Source: Camellia lanceoleosa (lineage: Eukaryota; Streptophyta; Magnoliopsida; Ericales; Theaceae). Taken from it: DNA of 64,000 bases. The stretch's first letter is position 1, and every line of letters begins with the position of its first letter. The translations under genes and the position numbers were made by a program. Shown piece by piece: positions 1 through 11,506 of this stretch. Where the stretch lies: positions 129,050,200 to 129,114,199 of the forward strand of contig CM045770.1 of the NCBI GenBank assembly GCA_025200525.1, given 5' to 3'. The notes beneath the pieces were generated by a model. That model searched no databases. It was given only the letters and a program-made list of their open reading frames with translations, and had not been told where the DNA came from.

Positions 1-1384
1 CATTCTAGCTTGTAAGCTTTGTGCCTTAAGTTCACTAACATGTGTTACTTGAAGTATTTTCATGATTTGGCATCATGTAATATGTAATTTTAGTCCATGT
101 TTCATGGCCACACACTTGCATTTATCACCCATTCCACACTTTGGATAGTTTGTGTTTCATGCCTTAAGAATAGGTCATTGTGCATGCCATCATTCTTAGG
201 CCTTTGGGATGCCATCTAAGTGGGTTTTTGGGCTCATTCTAACATGTTATAACTCTGATTTTATTGGCCTAAGTCATGCCATGTTTGGTTGTAATAGGTG
301 TAGTGCAATTGCCCCTTTTGGCCTTGTATGCGTCTTGTTTTGTGCTCACCTTTCTAGCATATTTTGGCCTCATCCCGTGCATGTTCTAGCCTTGTTTTGG
401 TCTTCTTTGGGATTGTTTTGGGTCACCTTGGTCCTTTGGGGCTTGGTTGACATGGCCATGGTTCAAGTCCCTTGGCTAGCTTTGAACTTGAAGTCCATTA
501 GCATGCCTTGCTTGTGTTATGTGTTTGATTTGGCATCACTCTTAACATAATTTCAGAGCTTATGGCATCATCATACTATCATGATTGTCACCCCTTGCTC
601 ATGTTTAGGTGTTGTGACCTTATGCCTTACTTCTTGGACCATTGCATGTGCATGCTCATTGTGTATTTCATTTTATCAGTTCATCATTTTGGCCACTGTT
701 TTGGTATGGCTGAGGCCTATCCATCTTCAGTGTAAGTCCATGGATCATGTGGTTTGTGTGTTGATTGCATGCTTATCGCATTGCATGTTGTTGCATGCTT
801 GTTGTTGGTATAGTTGTTGCATGCCTATCGCACCATATGCTTGGGTTGCATTTTGCATGCTTGCTAGCTCGCATTCTATCACATTGTTTGTTTAGGTTGC
901 ATTGCATTTGGCATGCTTGTTACCTTAGCCTCGTGTGCATATTTGAGCCCTATTGCATTTGGCATGCTTAGGTCGCATAGCATTGCACTTCCATGTTGAA
1001 TTGTACTTGGTTGCATGCATTGCATTGTGTTTGGTTTGGGGTGTCAAATCAAACACGAGGAGCGAGGAACGTTCGTACTTCAAACGTTCGTACTTGAAGT
1101 GACGAAACGTGCCTCAATCCTTAATCGCCGACGCTCTTGATCCAACATGATAGAGTGTGATGCCTTCATGTGTTTTGTGCATTCATTCCACATTGATTTG
1201 CATACTCGGCTCCTTTGGCCATCATGCATTGAAATGCGTGATTGATGGCCCGAGGGTCGAGAACCATACTCCCTTGAGTTCATGACATGATAGGGAGGAT
1301 GTTTGTGCACACATTGCCTTGAAAATGCATTGCCATGCGTTGTTTGTCCTCTACTACAGCAAAACAGCATTCTGCAAGAAGACA

Positions 1385-1500
1385 TGGCCGGCCATCTTGA
1401 TCTAATCGGCTAAACATTGTAGGCCGAGAGCCTAAATTTTGGTCGATGACCAGTTTTCCTTGGCCGATGACCCTATCTTTTGGCCGGTGGACTCTCAGCA
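1385..1500 (-). promoter_or_regulatory. Phased GGCCGAT-type array, LTR-internal site
   Basis: A degenerate form of the ~20-bp repeat built on GGCCGATCGGCC, with GGCCGGCC at the left edge and GGCCGATGACC forms to the right. It sits at the same LTR position as the better preserved arrays at 31115-31240 and 58348-58465. With the palindromic end to the left it would point to a minus-strand promoter, but I see no TATA element there. Confidence 0.45.
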
Positions 1501-2293
1501 TGTCCCCAAGGTAATTCAATAGTGTCACAGAAGTTGGCACAATTTGCAGAGGTATGAAACAGTGCAAACAGAGGCAACATGAGGCATGGCAACAGATTTC
1601 TGAGTGAAGCCGACCGAGCATGCATTCGTCCCTCTCCCCAAGGCCTCATTACTGTTTTTCGTAGCTTAATTGATTTGTTAATTATTTAAGCATTGTAATA
1701 ATTAGTTGTAGCTAGTTATTCATTTGATTGTGTAATGATTAATTAGCTTGTTAGTTAGTTAATTAGTTGATTTGTATTATTCTTTCGGACCCTCTGTCGA
1801 GAGGGCCAATTGTTGTAATAAGCGTGCGTGTGTGTGATGCATGTCTTCCAACCCCACGTCTTTCTCCCTTTTACTTAACCTGCTTTCAGTGGTTAGTTCT
1901 AGGGCACGTTTCATTTAGCATCCTTATGCTCGCATGTTTGCATCCATCCATTTGTATTGCATGTACCAGGCTCAGCGCATCATACTAACTGCATCGTATT
2001 TCAATTCCTACTTGAATACATGCATCGAGTTGTCGCATCTCATATGCCATTTTAGATTAGCTGAGCCTATTCTAGTTGCACTTTGCATGCGATGCATTAG
2101 CCATTTTAACATGAACTAGGATCATGCATGATTTCTAACTAGTTTCTTATTTTGGTTCAGAGTACACTGTGAGTGTTTACGCCTTAGCATACTGCATGTG
2201 TGTTATTGACTGCCATGAAAGCATGCTTGCCATGAGGCTAAGTGCTTATGTGATATAACTGCCTAAATGCCTGTGGGTGAAGGTTGGATTACT

Positions 2294-2343
2294 TGAATTG
2301 GAACAATTCATCGAAATCCACATTTTAGCCTACTTGCGAGTAG
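2294..2343 (+). other. Conserved LTR hairpin module (one-copy form)
   Basis: TGAATTG-GAA-CAATTCA forms a 7-bp stem with a GAA loop (2294-2310). It is followed by CTACT-TGCG-AGTAG (2330-2343), a 5-bp stem. The first hairpin is identical in all four LTR copies that contain the region. The second occurs once here and two to three times in tandem in the other LTRs, with stem changes that keep pairing. It would lie in the RNA leader. Confidence 0.5.
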
Positions 2344-2851
2344 CAAACTTCAAACCGTTTTCAAACAAACAAACATGCGATGCTTTGTTCCAAATTAGGC
2401 GATCTAGTCTATACTTGTGTGTTGTGCGTATCACATAGTAAATTCTAGCTAATAATCGGAATAAGAACACGTGTTTTCAAAAACATGATATCATGTTTAG
2501 TACAGGTAGATCTTTGATCGGGTGGGGGTGCTCATAAATGACCTTCCCCAATCGTACCCAAGTTCCTGAGCCGAGGCAACTTTGGTGATGATGGACAGGT
2601 GGCCTTAGGCACGAGTTAGGGTTTCCTAAATTCTCCCAAAATAAATATTTAGGTGGCGACTCTGTATCTGGCAAAGCAGTCCATGTTTGGCACTTCTTTC
2701 TTAAAAATCAGTTTTCCAAAACGATTTGCCGGATTTGGACTCTTTGGTGATTTATCGGTCTTGCATTGCACTTTGCAGGATTAGATTCAGAACCGTGACA
2801 TTTGAGTCTGAACTATGGTAAGCAAGGCCCTCGGGGCGCATCCACAGTTTC

Positions 2852-2869
2852 TGGCGACTCTGTTGGGGA
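2852..2869 (+). other. Primer-binding site, tRNA-Arg type (element A)
   Basis: TGGCGACTCTGTTGGGGA lies five bases after the LTR end. It is complementary to the 3' end of a plant tRNA-Arg(ACG) including CCA, with two C-to-T differences from the perfect TGGCGACTCCGCTGGGG. The tRNA sequence is from memory. A tRNA-Arg primer is what is known for Ogre elements. Confidence 0.8.
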
Positions 2870-3792
2870 GTTAGAGAACTTGACTCAAACTCATGATATC
2901 TTGTTTTGATTTCACTTATGTGTTTCTTTGCATTGCATGTGCATTGGTGCGCCTAGGACACCGTGTTTGTCGTATGCTATTCCTGAACGGTTTGGTGGAG
3001 GCTTGCTTTGAGAAGCATGCCATAAGGCTGACCGGTTGCGGGCTCTACCACGATGGGAACACCAACCTCGGTTTTTACCGGGGCACCCCTTTTGACCATT
3101 TGACCTAGTGCATATCAAAAACCGTAGTGACTATTCCAAGCTAGGACAGGTTACTTACACGATTGTAGGTTGTTTGAAACCATTGTGTGCGTAGTAAAAC
3201 CCTAGTTAGTTCCTAACAAAATAGCACAGGGAAACCCTACCCCAACATAGGGGTGTTTTGGCTCTCATTTGCTTGCTATGTGCTTTTTGAGTTGGCCTCT
3301 ACAGGTATGCGTGTCGATCTGCAAGTCTAAGTATCGAACTGCGAGCATCGAAGATCAGTACTTTGAGAATCAGTTATATCTGTGGGTATCAAATTCAGAT
3401 TTCGGGGCAGTGATTTGGGAACAGTGATCAGTGGTTGAGAACAGTCCATTCAGTTTATATTTGCCAACTGTGTGTTGTCTTTATTTAAGCTGTTATGCTG
3501 TCTATTTTTCTGTTCATTATTTCCTTATTATGCTTTATTTATCTTTTTGCAAGGTAGTTTAGCACCATTGATTCCGACCAAGCAGATATCCCCCGAGCAC
3601 TCTGGGTTAGAGGTCGCAGACTTAATCAATCTAGGGATCTGATAGACGGACAAGCAGTGTTCCTTTCTTTCCCCGTTGTTACCAGACGGAGGTCAAAAGG
3701 ACGCAATGTATCGGTACAGCAGTTGTCAAATCAGTGGTCTACCCCATGAGGTCTCAGGATAGATATACCGGTTATTGACTAGATCAACATAA
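2870..3792 (+). other. Untranslated leader of element A
   Basis: No conserved protein is visible. The stretch matches the leader of element C (39542-40371) almost throughout. Near 3530-3553 it has a pyrimidine-rich run ending in GCAAG, a good candidate 3' splice site, followed by conserved sequence leading to gag. The exact gag start is uncertain because A has lost about 30 bp near 3745-3765 that are present in C. Confidence 0.6.
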
Positions 3793-6117
3793 CATGGCGA
3801 GAATTGAGGAGATGATGCATTATCTCTAGGAAAGTATGAGAACTATGCAAGACGCTTTCATCAAGAAGAATTTTCCAAACAACAGGCCGAGGTCATGGCC
3901 CAACAGGTAAAGTTAATCGCCAGGTTACAGCAGCAAACCAGAGCATCTGCTTCACATCAAGTTCCTCCCCCACCAAGAGTCCCAATACTCGGGGAGACAC
4001 CAAATGTCCATGGAGATACGGACGTTCCGACAGGTCCGGCACCGCCCCCAATCCTACCCCAGCTATCCAAAACACCTACCAACCTACGATTCTCCTTTGA
4101 GTTTGAGGTGGACCCCACAGCAAGCTTGAAAAAGTTGTTCAAGAAATCTTAGGGTGTGAAGTCCATTCTAGATATTGAGGATGGGTACACCGACTTCGTG
4201 ACGTTGCTAGATCGGTTTAAAATGCCGCATCGACCGCTTTGGCAGTGCAGGGATCCTATGGTGCATTTACGGTTGTTTTCGGATATACTGAGGCTGATGG
4301 GCCTCTCCAGATTGCAGAAGCTTTCTTTGTTTGGCCGGACCTTGTTGGGTGTAGCGGCCATCTAGTATGCAAAGCTGGAAGATTCCGTCAAGAGAAACTG
4401 GGAGGAGATGGCCGAGGCCTTCATAGCTCAATACGCCTACAATATACAGATTGAGGTCACAACCCGTGACCTTGAGACAACTAGGCAAGAGCTGAAGGAG
4501 AGCTTCTCTGATTTTGTGACACGGTGGAGGGCCAAGGCCTCGATGATGACCATCAAACCTGTTGACAAAGATCAGATTCGGATAGTTGTGCACAACCTCC
4601 ATCCCAAACTTATGCAGAAGATGATCGTTCTCCCCCTCCCCACCTTTGCAGATTTACATAAGATAGGGTTGCAGATCGAAGACGCTATGAAGCAGGACCT
4701 CATTGATAATGAGAGAGAACAGCCCAACAGGATATTCAACCGCAGTACAAATGTCGGCACAAGCAGTGCTGCAGCTACTAGAGCTTCAGATGTGAGTATG
4801 GTTACCACCACCACCACCCCAAGAACCCTTTCAGCTACCCCATTCACCAGTGCGTCCGGAAGTAGCTCACAAACCACCAAGTTTCCACCCAAAAACCAAA
4901 GAACCTTTACCCCACTATACATGTCTTTGTCTAAGGCTTTGGGGGTTTTGATCAGGAAAGGGCACTTGAAGCCCCTAGAGCCGCGGCCATTGGCAGAAAA
5001 ACTTCCCCCCTCCCATAACCCAGCTAAATATTGCGCATTTCACCAACAACATGGTCATGACACCGACCAGTGCTTTCGATTACGTCATGAGATCCAGGAT
5101 CTCATTGACAACAGGGTGATCGTGTCTCCAGAGAAACCGAATGTCACAACCAACCCTCTCCCACCACATAACCAAGCTCCACCTCCCAAACACATCAATC
5201 TTATCCAAATTGGGGTTGTGTCATACGTCCCTACCATATATATCACCGCTTCTCACCTACCCAAGCCGGAGGTGTTCATTCCAGATAGCACTGACTTGTG
5301 CATGTTGGACATTTCCCAAACCCAGCCTGAGACGGTGGTGCTACCCATCGAAGATAGAAGTGGGTCGATTGTGGGGGCAGATCAGATTGATGATACAGGC
5401 CCTGAGGGATCTGCGAATTTCATGAATGACGCAAGTGGTTACATTGTATCAGCAGGCCAGGCTAGGTCGAGAGTGGAATTACCAGTGGGGGTAGAGATTT
5501 GTGTAGCATGGGAAGATGGACTTAATCAAGGGCTGGATGACCTGGCAGAACTAGAAGAGGACATTGCTAACCTTCAGTTTTTCAACTAGCAAGATCCGGG
5601 GGACGTGACAGTCAACTGGTTTGATTTGGATGGGGCAGCAGAGTCTACCGGGTGGCTTGACGACCAGCCGGATGTTGTTGAACAACCTCAGCTAGAACCG
5701 GGTTCGTCAGGGACGGGGGCATCAACTGTGGCTGGAAGGGCCGGGAATCTGGATGCATCGCCGGAGAGCATCGGTGTTAAGAATTTCGCTTGGGATCCGG
5801 GCAATTTAAATATAGGAGATTTTGAACAGCAAGCTGCGTTGAAGCAGTTTGAACATGAAAGGATCAAAGATTCTGAGAGGGCCAGAAAGGCCAAAGCCCT
5901 GGGAGACGAAAGTCTTTGTGTGCATAGGGCGAGTGTCTGCAGCACGAGAACGGAAGGTGCTGTGGGCATAGGAATAGTTGTGACGGAGCCGGATAGGTGT
6001 CTGTCGGCTGCCGATGGCATGTGGTGGGAAGATGACGACCTATGTCTTGCCCACACAGATGAGGACTGGGGGAGTAACCAGCCGGATGATACCTAGTACA
6101 TTGGCGAAGTTGATCAC
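3793..6117 (+). pseudogene. gag: gag (capsid/nucleocapsid) region, decayed, element A
   Basis: Gag would form the cytoplasmic virus-like particle. The best block is 4408-5589. It contains the retrotransposon gag core (about residues 1-100, with ESFSDFVTRWRAKASMM) and later a single zinc-knuckle-like stretch CAFHQQHGHDTDQCFRLRH, followed by an acidic C-terminal part. The same frame continues to 6096 after a TAG at 5587 and a second TAG at 6094, where element C has coding triplets. The N-terminal part (3793-4360) is broken by an early stop and frame changes. C has the same protein in a longer context, so the breaks are damage and not gene ends. Confidence 0.85.
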
Positions 6118-7125
6118 ATGACTAGGAGCGGGTGGCATTTCAAACCCCCACACCTAGATCAACCAAAAGCATCCGGGAAGGATAAGGAGGCAGACAAGCA
6201 GAAAGAAAAGCTACTCGAAGAAGAGGCTGTGATGAAACAACTTAAGAAGATACAGGCAGACATCTCCATCTGGAGACTACTTATGGCTTCACGAGTCCAT
6301 AGACAAGCTGTCCTATCTGTAATGGACAAAGCCAAACTCTCAATAGACACCACGCCTGAGCAGCTGGTAGGATTGGTTTTTCCTGGAGGAGCTTCCCCAA
6401 CGTTGACCTTTTCTGACAAGGAACTGCCGCCTGACGGTGCAAACCATAACAAACCGCTCTACATCTTTGTGGAGTGTAGAGACAAGTGGGTGCCGATAGT
6501 TCTTGTCAACACGGGATCCGCCATTAACGTGTGCCCATCAAGAATGACATATGCAATCGGGTTGAAGCCTGCGGACTTTGTGCCAACTGCCCAGGTAATA
6601 AGGGCTTATGACAATACTAGTAGAGAAGTGATGGGGATCGTGCAGATTCAAACCAAGGTTGGTCCAGGACATCACGAGATTGACTTTCATGTCTTGGACA
6701 TTCCCGCGACCTTTAACTTACTCTTAGGGCGGCCATGGCTACACTAGGTAAAGGTGGTCTCTTCCACCCCACATCAAATGTTAAAGTACCCCCACAGAAA
6801 AGGGGTGGCCATTGTTTTTGGGAATTCGTCAATTTATCCGCCGCCAGAAGTGTCTACACTGGTTTCGGAAATCAAGCATGGCATGAAGGATGTGTTCCTA
6901 TCAGGATTTACCCTAGCCGAGGCCCGGGTCGTACAGAACATTTTGGCTGTTGATGAGGGTTTGTATGTCAATGCACAGTCAGTATACCTCATGAACAAGC
7001 TTCAACACATCCCTGGGATGGGATTAGGAAAGAGTGGCCGGAAAGGCATCGTAGTATCGGCCGAAGTGCCGCACAACCCGCATACCTTTGGCTTAGGCTA
7101 TTTGCCCACCAAAGAGGACTGGTGA
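6118..7125 (+). pseudogene. Aspartic protease with downstream G-patch-like motif, element A
   Basis: The retroviral-type aspartic protease would cut the polyprotein in the particle. The active-site triad is at 6508-6516 and reads NTG (in VLVNTGSAINVCPS) instead of DTG, so the catalytic Asp is lost. The protease closes with FNLLLGRPWLH, then TAG at 6745 where C has CAA. The frame continues with a glycine-rich stretch IPGMGLGKSGRKGI (about 7008-7050) that looks like a G-patch, followed by FGLGYLPTKEDW. Some retroviral proteases also carry a G-patch behind the protease. Frame is lost after 7125. Confidence 0.85.
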
Positions 7126-8038
7126 GGAAAGGCAAAGAAATGGCTGGGAGAGCCAGGGCCAAGCAGACCGGGAGGCATTTTGATTTGATGCATCGGCCTA
7201 TTCAGGGCACCCTAAACGGACACTTCGTCTGGGAGGGGGAAGACTTTCCATTCTGTGACTTCCCAGAGCCATGGCTGAATGCCGAAAAGAGGCGCTTGCC
7301 GGGTTTTGAGATATTCTTTGATTTGCAATTGTCTAGGGATGATGTTGCCGAGGAGTAGACAGACCCATCAGCTCAGGTTAAGCAGTGTAAGGAAGTGGAT
7401 TCCGAGAGCACCGAGATTGAAATGGGGGTAGCACTGGCTTGTTTACTATCAGATCCTCCGATCGTACATGAGTGCTTGAGGGGTGACCTCTCAGTGTCCA
7501 TGATTGGGAATGAAATGACTGCGAGCCCATCTTCGAACATTTTGGATGCATCCACCACACCCTCCCTCGTCTGGCAGTACGAGGAGGGATTCTTATCGAG
7601 TAACACCGGGTCAGGTAGTGAGCCGGAATTTGATTCCACTGAGTCTGTGGAGTCGGAATCAGGTTCTAGCTCGTCTGAGTCTGAGTCCGCTACTCTTGGG
7701 AGTGACAACCCGGATGCCACAGTCCTGTCTAGGTCATATTTTCTTTTTCCTTTGAGTCTATTGTAACGGAGGAATCAGGCGACTTGGAAGTGATTAATGA
7801 GAATGAAGTGGCTGTGGCTTTTGAGTATTTTTCTGTGCCTTTGATTTATTGCATTAATTCAGACTTTCAAAACTTCGATGAAAATGACGAGGAAGAAATT
7901 CCTCCAGTTTTGAAATATTTGCTAGATCAAGAGCAGGAGAGGTTCGTAAAACCACTGTTCATGAAATCATCCAAATTAATGTTAGTATTGAGAAGGACCC
8001 GTCCAGATCGGGTCCACGTTGTCTTCGGAGGAGCGTGA
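7126..8038 (+). pseudogene. Protease-RT linker of pol, element A
   Basis: No named domain is visible. Successive frames (7122-7358, 7395-7766, 7784-8038) give an acidic, serine-rich linker, for instance ESVESESGSSSSESESATLG, and then EEEIPPVLKYLLDQEQERFVKP, a conserved stretch upstream of RT in this lineage. Element C has the matching region at 43804-44790. In pea Ogre the protease-RT boundary holds an intron; I cannot place one confidently here. Confidence 0.65.
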
Positions 8039-9430
8039 GCGCTTAGTCACTTTATTAAAAGATTCCAAAGATGTTTTCGCATGGTCCTACGAAGACATGC
8101 CTGGAATCGATCTTGAGAATGTATAGCACTGGATCCCTCTTGACTCTGAGGCCTGACCTGTCAAACAGAAGCTCAGAAGGATCCGCCCCGATTAGGCCAC
8201 TAAGATCAAAGAAGAGGTCACCAAGCAAATCAACGTAGGGTTTCTGCTGGTATCTGAATACCCAACTTGGTTGGCTAACATCGTTCCAGTGCCGAAGAAG
8301 GATGGTAGAATCCGGGTATGTGTGGATTTCAGAGATTTGAACAAAGCCAGTTCGAAGGACGCCTTTCCTCTGCCACATATCGACGAGTCAGTGGATTTTA
8401 CTGCGGGGCATGCATTGCTCTCATTCACGGATGGCTTTTTCGGCTACAACCAGATTGTAATGGCACCCGAAGACCGGGAGAAGACTGCTTTTACCACCCC
8501 ATGGAGGACCTATTGTTATAGGGTGATGCCGTTTGGGCTGAAGAATGCTAGAGCTACATATCAACGGGCTACGACCACAATATTGCACGACATGATCCAC
8601 AAAGAGGTTGAGGTGTATATGGACCACATGATTGTCAAGTCCAGAGAAAGAGAGGGCCACTACACCACCTTGCAAAAGTTCTTCCAAAGGATCAGAGAAT
8701 TTCGATTGCGGCTGAATCCTCAGAAATGTACATTTGGTGTTACTGAGGAAAATCTTTGGGGTTCTTGATTACACCGAGAGGTATCAAAGTCGACCCTTCC
8801 AAAATCAAGGCCATTTTAGAAATGCCACCACCAATGACTGAAAAGGAAGTACGAGGCTTTCTGGGTAAAGTGCAATTCATAAGACGATTTATTTCAAAAT
8901 TAACCTTGACTTGTCAACCACTCTTTGGTCTCTTGAAGAAAGGAACGAAGTTCTAATGGGACGGCCGATGCCAAGCTGCTTTTGAACAGATTAAGCAATA
9001 CTTACAGAACCCACCCGTGTTGTCACAGCCTAAGCCGGGGAGACCATTGATTTCGTACCTTTCAGTAACTGAAACTATAATGGGTTGCATGCTTGCACAG
9101 GAGTCTGAGGACAAGGTGGAGAGAGCTATCTACTACCTGAGCAAGAAGATGCTGGATTACGAGACCCGTTACACTCCACTGGAAAAGGCTTGCTTAGCCT
9201 TGGTATGGGCTACCAGGAAGCTGCGGCACTACCTGTTAGCTCACTTTGTAATGTTGGTTTCAAGATTAGATCCCATCAAATATCTCTTCGAGAAACCGGC
9301 ACTTACGGGTAGGCTAGCTCGTTGGTTGCTTCTACTTTCCGAATTCGATCTGAAGTATTTGACGCGCAAGTCAATGAAGGGAAGAGCGGTAGCGAAGTTC
9401 TTAGCCGATCACCCAGTTGAAAGGGGATGA
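8039..9430 (+). pseudogene. Reverse transcriptase and ancestral RNase H, element A
   Basis: The enzyme would copy the genomic RNA. The N-terminal part reads through stops (8040-8270) and contains the DVFAWSYEDMPGID motif. The RT core follows with VCVDFRDLNKAS, FTTPW, MPFGLKNA and a damaged catalytic box YMDHM (YVDDM in element C). A frame change occurs at about 8756, and TAA at 8954 replaces the CAA seen in B. RNase H (9017-9430) has the usual VTET..GCMLAQ start, in which the classical DAS is absent. This fits the Tat lineage, where the ancestral RNase H is degenerate. Confidence 0.9.
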
Positions 9431-9957
9431 AGCAGTTGAGTAACTATTCCCAGACGAGGCCATTCTGCATGTTGAAGAAGAGTTTTGGACGATGTACTTT
9501 GACAGAGCATCAAACCAATGCGGATATGGGATAGGGTTGTTGCTAATAGCACCCGACAATTCTCGTATCCCTCTAGCATTTAAACTCTGGTTCAAAGTCT
9601 CGAAAAACGAGGCAAAGTATGAGGCGTGTATTGCTGGACTAGAAGCAGCTCTGGAACTAGGGGCAAAATAGTTGGACGTCATCAGGGACTCGAACCTTGT
9701 TGTATCTCAAGCAAAAGGAGATTGGAAAGTCAAAGAAGAAAATATGAGAATATACCACCAGACCTTGGACTTGCTAATTCCTCGGTTTGAAAAGTTGAAT
9801 TTTGCTCATCTGTTAAGACAGAACAACAGGTTCGCAGATTCACTAGCCACTCTATCTTCCATGATAGACATCCCTTTCAGAGTCCGGATGCGTCCGAGCA
9901 TCATCGAACAGAAATTTGCGCAGGCCTACGAGTTGATTGCCGCCATAGATGAGGTAC
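9431..9957 (+). pseudogene. Second, archaeal-type RNase H, element A
   Basis: Behind the ancestral RNase H lies a second RNase H fold: MYFDRASNQCGYGIG (DGAS in C), then a KYEACIAGLEAALELG helix (EYE/AYE in the others), RDSNLVVSQAKGDWKVK, and a C-terminal NNRFADSLATL carrying the last Asp. This additional domain defines the Tat/Ogre branch. The frame is interrupted by a shift near 9431 and by TAG at 9669, where C has CAG. The first catalytic Asp remains but the following Gly is Arg. Confidence 0.85.
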
Positions 9958-11210
9958 AAGATGAGAACCCCTGGTATTACAATGTTTGGAACTTCTTAAA
10001 AAAAGAGGCATATCCACCAGGGGCAAATGCCAAAGATAAAAGGGCAATTAGAAGAACGGCCGCTCAGTTCATCGTCTGCGGGGGTAAACTGTACAAGAGA
10101 CGTCATCTGGGAATGCATAAGCTGTGTGTTGATACTGAAGAGTCCAAGCACCTAATGGAGGCCATCCATGGAGGAGAGTGCGGAGCGCATATGAACGGGG
10201 TGATACTAGCCCAGAAAATCCTTAGACATGGTTACTACTGGTCCACCATAGAGGAGGATTGTATTGGCTTTGTCCGGTGATGCCACAAATGTTAGATCCA
10301 TGCGAATTGCATGAATGTTCCGTTGTCGAAGCTATACAACATGACTTCGCCATGGCAATTTTAAGTCTGGGAGATTCATGTGATCGGGGCTGTCACTCCG
10401 AAGGGGTCTAATGGGCATGAGTTCATTCTGGTCGCGATAGACTATTTCACAAAGTGGGTTGAGGCCCAGCCTTATGCGGTGTTCAAGGTGTCGCACGTTG
10501 CAAAGTTCATCAGGAACAACATCATCTGTCGCTACAGGGTCCCAAACGAGATTATTTCAGATAATGGTTCCCACTTCAAGAAGGAAGTGATTGACTTGTT
10601 TGAGAAATACAATGTGGCTTTTCATAAGTCATCTACATATCGGCCGCAAACCAACAGAGTAATTGAGGCCGCCAACAAGAACATCAAGCGTATTCTGCAG
10701 AAGATGCTGGAAACCTACCGAGATTGGCCAGATAAGTTGCCGTTTACTCTATGGGGCTACCGGACTTCAATTCGAACTTCTATTGGGGTGACTCCGTATT
10801 CCTTGGTCTATGGGATGGAGGCCCTTCTACCTATCGAAATTGAGGTTCCGTCATTGCAATCTTGGTGAATGTCGGATAAATGAGGCAGATTAGCAGAAGT
10901 ATTCGAAGAACTCATGCTTTTTGATGAACGAAGGCTGAAAGCAATGTACCATGTTCAAGGTTATCAACGTAGAATTGCCAGGGCTTTCAACAAGAAAGTT
11001 AAGTCCAAGAATTTGAAAGAAGGAGATTTGGTGCTCAAAGACAACCGAGCTCCCATCTACGACCCTAGGGGCAAGTTCAGACCAAATTGGACTGGCCCTT
11101 ATATCATTAAGTCTATCTGGTCGGGTGGAGCTGTCGTTCTAATGGACCTAGATGGCCTAGAGTTCTCCTAACCGATCAACATGGATAAGTTGAAGAAATA
11201 TTTTCCCTGA
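9958..11210 (+). pseudogene. Integrase, element A
   Basis: Integrase would insert the cDNA into the genome. The HHCC zinc-binding part is at about 10160-10310 (HGGECGAHMNG, CHKC), with TGA at 10278 where B has CGA. The catalytic core shows the three acidic residues in VAIDYFTKWVEA, ISDNGSHF and RPQTNRVIEAANK (about 10430-10680). A frameshift lies at about 10370, just before the core, and another at about 10868. The C-terminal part (10914-11171) has GDLVLKDNRAPI and ends, after a TAA at 11169 (CAA in B and C), with the conserved KLKKYFP and TGA at 11208. Confidence 0.9.
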
Positions 11211-11506
11211 GTGGCTCACTAGGCCGAAAACCAGAAAGGGCGACCTAGGCAAAAGTTAGAGCACAGAAAATTTGAAATTATAAAAATTGAGCTCGCAAGG
11301 TTGAAAACCCGCAAAGGGAAACCTTGGCAAAAATTAGAGCATAAAAGGTAAGGGTTAATACACGAGTGAACCTAAGCCGAACTACGTAAGGCTTGATTTC
11401 AATACAGAGTCCTCCTGCTCTTGAATACAAAATTGAAGTTGTTTTTCATTACATTCATAAAGAAAACTTGAAAGTTCTGATTAAAGCAAATAAGTTCGGG
11501 GCATAG
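11211..11506 (+). other. 3' segment after pol, element A (shortened)
   Basis: No gene. A ~75-bp motif occurs twice (11220-11265 and 11297-11340; GAAAACC..AGAAAGGG..CTTGGCAAAA..TTAGAGCA). The same pair follows pol in B and C and is common in Tat elements. Compared with B and C, about 370 bp are deleted at 11395-11403; the join lies at a short TTGATT match. Confidence 0.7.

Larger units (their letters stand above)
1..2846 (+). repeat. Type-I LTR, 5' LTR of element A (left ~1.3 kb outside the window)
   Basis: The sequence aligns along its length with the complete type-I LTR at 28325-32726, beginning at about position 29650 of that copy. The LTR ends in CA at 2846, five bases before the primer-binding site. 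It contains no gene: the short ORFs on either strand are not shared between LTR copies. Recognisable parts are TTGCATG-rich sequence (about 760-1030), a GGCCGAT-type array (1385-1500), an AT-rich TTAATTAG stretch (1660-1780) and the conserved hairpin module (2294-2343). Confidence 0.88.

Noticed and set aside
209..971. Plus-strand ORFs in the LTR that look like hydrophobic proteins
   Set aside because: T-rich LTR sequence gives apolar codons; the frames are not kept in 28325-32726 or 55592-59936.
2852..2869. tRNA-Arg-like sequence as a possible tRNA gene
   Set aside because: Only the 18 bases complementary to the tRNA 3' end are present, at the LTR edge, as expected for a primer site.
3895..4152. 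Separate small proline-rich gene before gag
   Set aside because: It aligns with coding sequence of the gag N-terminal region in C and is bounded by mutations, so it is part of gag.
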